This document shows positions 5,283-5,483 of a DNA stretch of 5,483 nt, in pieces (within the stretch, counting starts at the first letter, position 1; the number at the start of each line of letters is the position of its first letter). Under the pieces are notes generated by a model. That model was not told the origin of the DNA. It ran no database searches and worked only from the letters and a program-made list of their open reading frames with translations. The translations under genes were made by a program, and so were the position numbers. This DNA is from Patescibacteria group bacterium (GTDB lineage: Bacteria > Patescibacteriota > Minisyncoccia > Phycocordibacterales > UBA12079). The DNA is taken from assembly GCA_018894995.1 (NCBI GenBank), contig JAHIOZ010000076.1:1-5483 (forward strand), in the 5' to 3' direction.

Positions 5283-5366
5283 TTCCGCGCATGCCCCGTT
5301 AAACATTTTATTTAACTGGGGTAATTCTGCGCATGCCCTGTTAAACATTTTATTTAACTAGGGTCA
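5283..5366. repeat. Two 42-bp tandem repeats, each folding into a hairpin, with a compensatory base change
   Basis: Unit 1 (5283-5324) and unit 2 (5325-5366) are identical at 38 of 42 positions. Each contains GCGCATGCCC, then GTTAAA ... TTTAAC around CATTTTA, flanked by CCCC/GGGG in unit 1 and CCCT/AGGG in unit 2, with one bulged T. Two of the four differences (5297/5339 C to T, 5318/5360 G to A) are the two partners of one stem pair, so C-G became T-A. A fragment TTCCG at 5368-5372 may begin a third, decayed unit. Confidence 0.8.
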
Positions 5367-5384
5367 ATTCCGAGATCTTCCGCG

Positions 5385-5413
5385 ATTTCTTTGTTTTTTT
5401 AAAACAAAGAAAT
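5385..5413. repeat. AT-rich 13-bp hairpin
   Basis: ATTTCTTTGTTTT (5385-5397) pairs perfectly with AAAACAAAGAAAT (5401-5413) around TTT. It has only two G-C pairs and no T-run after it. It ends the palindrome-rich tail and lies about 40 bases before the promoter at 5450. Confidence 0.6.
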
Positions 5414-5449
5414 ATGGGGATAACTTAACTTTTTTATATTTTTTTTATT

Positions 5450-5458
5450 TGCTATAAT
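5450..5458 (+). promoter_or_regulatory. Extended -10 promoter for a gene beyond the right edge
   Basis: TGCTATAAT is a perfect -10 hexamer (5453-5458) with an upstream TG, the extended -10 pattern that can work without a good -35. The region before it (5430-5449) is T-rich with no clear -35. Transcription would start near 5465. The last 25 bases hold no start codon with a supportable frame. Confidence 0.5.
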
Positions 5459-5483
5459 TAAAAAATAAATTAAATAACTTTAA

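Noticed and set aside
5158..5361. Open frame of 67 codons in the tail
   Set aside because: It runs through the long hairpin and both tandem repeat units, so its product is repeat-derived and shows no domain.
5283..5372. CRISPR array
   Set aside because: The two units are directly abutting 42-bp copies without unique spacers, and no cas genes are nearby.
5415..5423. DnaA-box-like site (TTATCCCCA on the - strand) beside AT-rich DNA, suggesting an origin
   Set aside because: Only a single 8-of-9 match is present, with no cluster and no dnaA or dnaN in the window.

Overview
The window is AT-rich, with compact genes all on the + strand separated by hairpin-filled spacers. It most likely comes from a Patescibacteria (CPR, Parcubacteria-like) genome. 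Supporting signs are a split transketolase, divergent CPR-style sugar-phosphate enzymes, few recognisable Shine-Dalgarno sites, and a minimal central-carbon gene set. Assignment is by family resemblance only; no taxonomic marker is present. TGA appears only as a stop and never inside a reading frame, which argues against the UGA=Gly code of Gracilibacteria/Absconditabacteria.

Layout: 1-200 holds a dispersed palindromic repeat cut by the window edge, a run of hairpins, then a terminator-like hairpin overlapping a strong promoter. Next come glyceraldehyde-3-phosphate dehydrogenase (201-1250), ribose-5-phosphate isomerase B (1316-1816; its N-terminus is encoded by five tandem heptamers), a 242-base spacer made almost wholly of palindromes including a perfect 37-bp one, a ribulose-phosphate 3-epimerase-like protein with an altered metal site (2059-2715), the transketolase N-terminal subunit (2729-3574), a NYN-domain putative ribonuclease overlapping it by ATGA (3571-4083), a short spacer with a GC-rich hairpin, and the transketolase C-terminal subunit (4175-5149). 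The tail (5150-5483) has no gene. It carries a 28-bp hairpin, two 42-bp tandem repeats whose only stem difference is compensatory, another hairpin, and an extended -10 promoter pointing out of the window.

The enzymes form one route: RpiB (ribose-5-P/ribulose-5-P), the epimerase (ribulose-5-P/xylulose-5-P), transketolase (xylulose-5-P plus an acceptor, releasing glyceraldehyde-3-P), and GAPDH, which passes glyceraldehyde-3-P into lower glycolysis. No transaldolase is in the window. The NYN gene is the outlier, sitting between the two halves of one enzyme.

The most unusual content is the palindromic non-coding DNA, the covarying tandem repeat, the heptamer tract inside rpiB, and the non-canonical epimerase.
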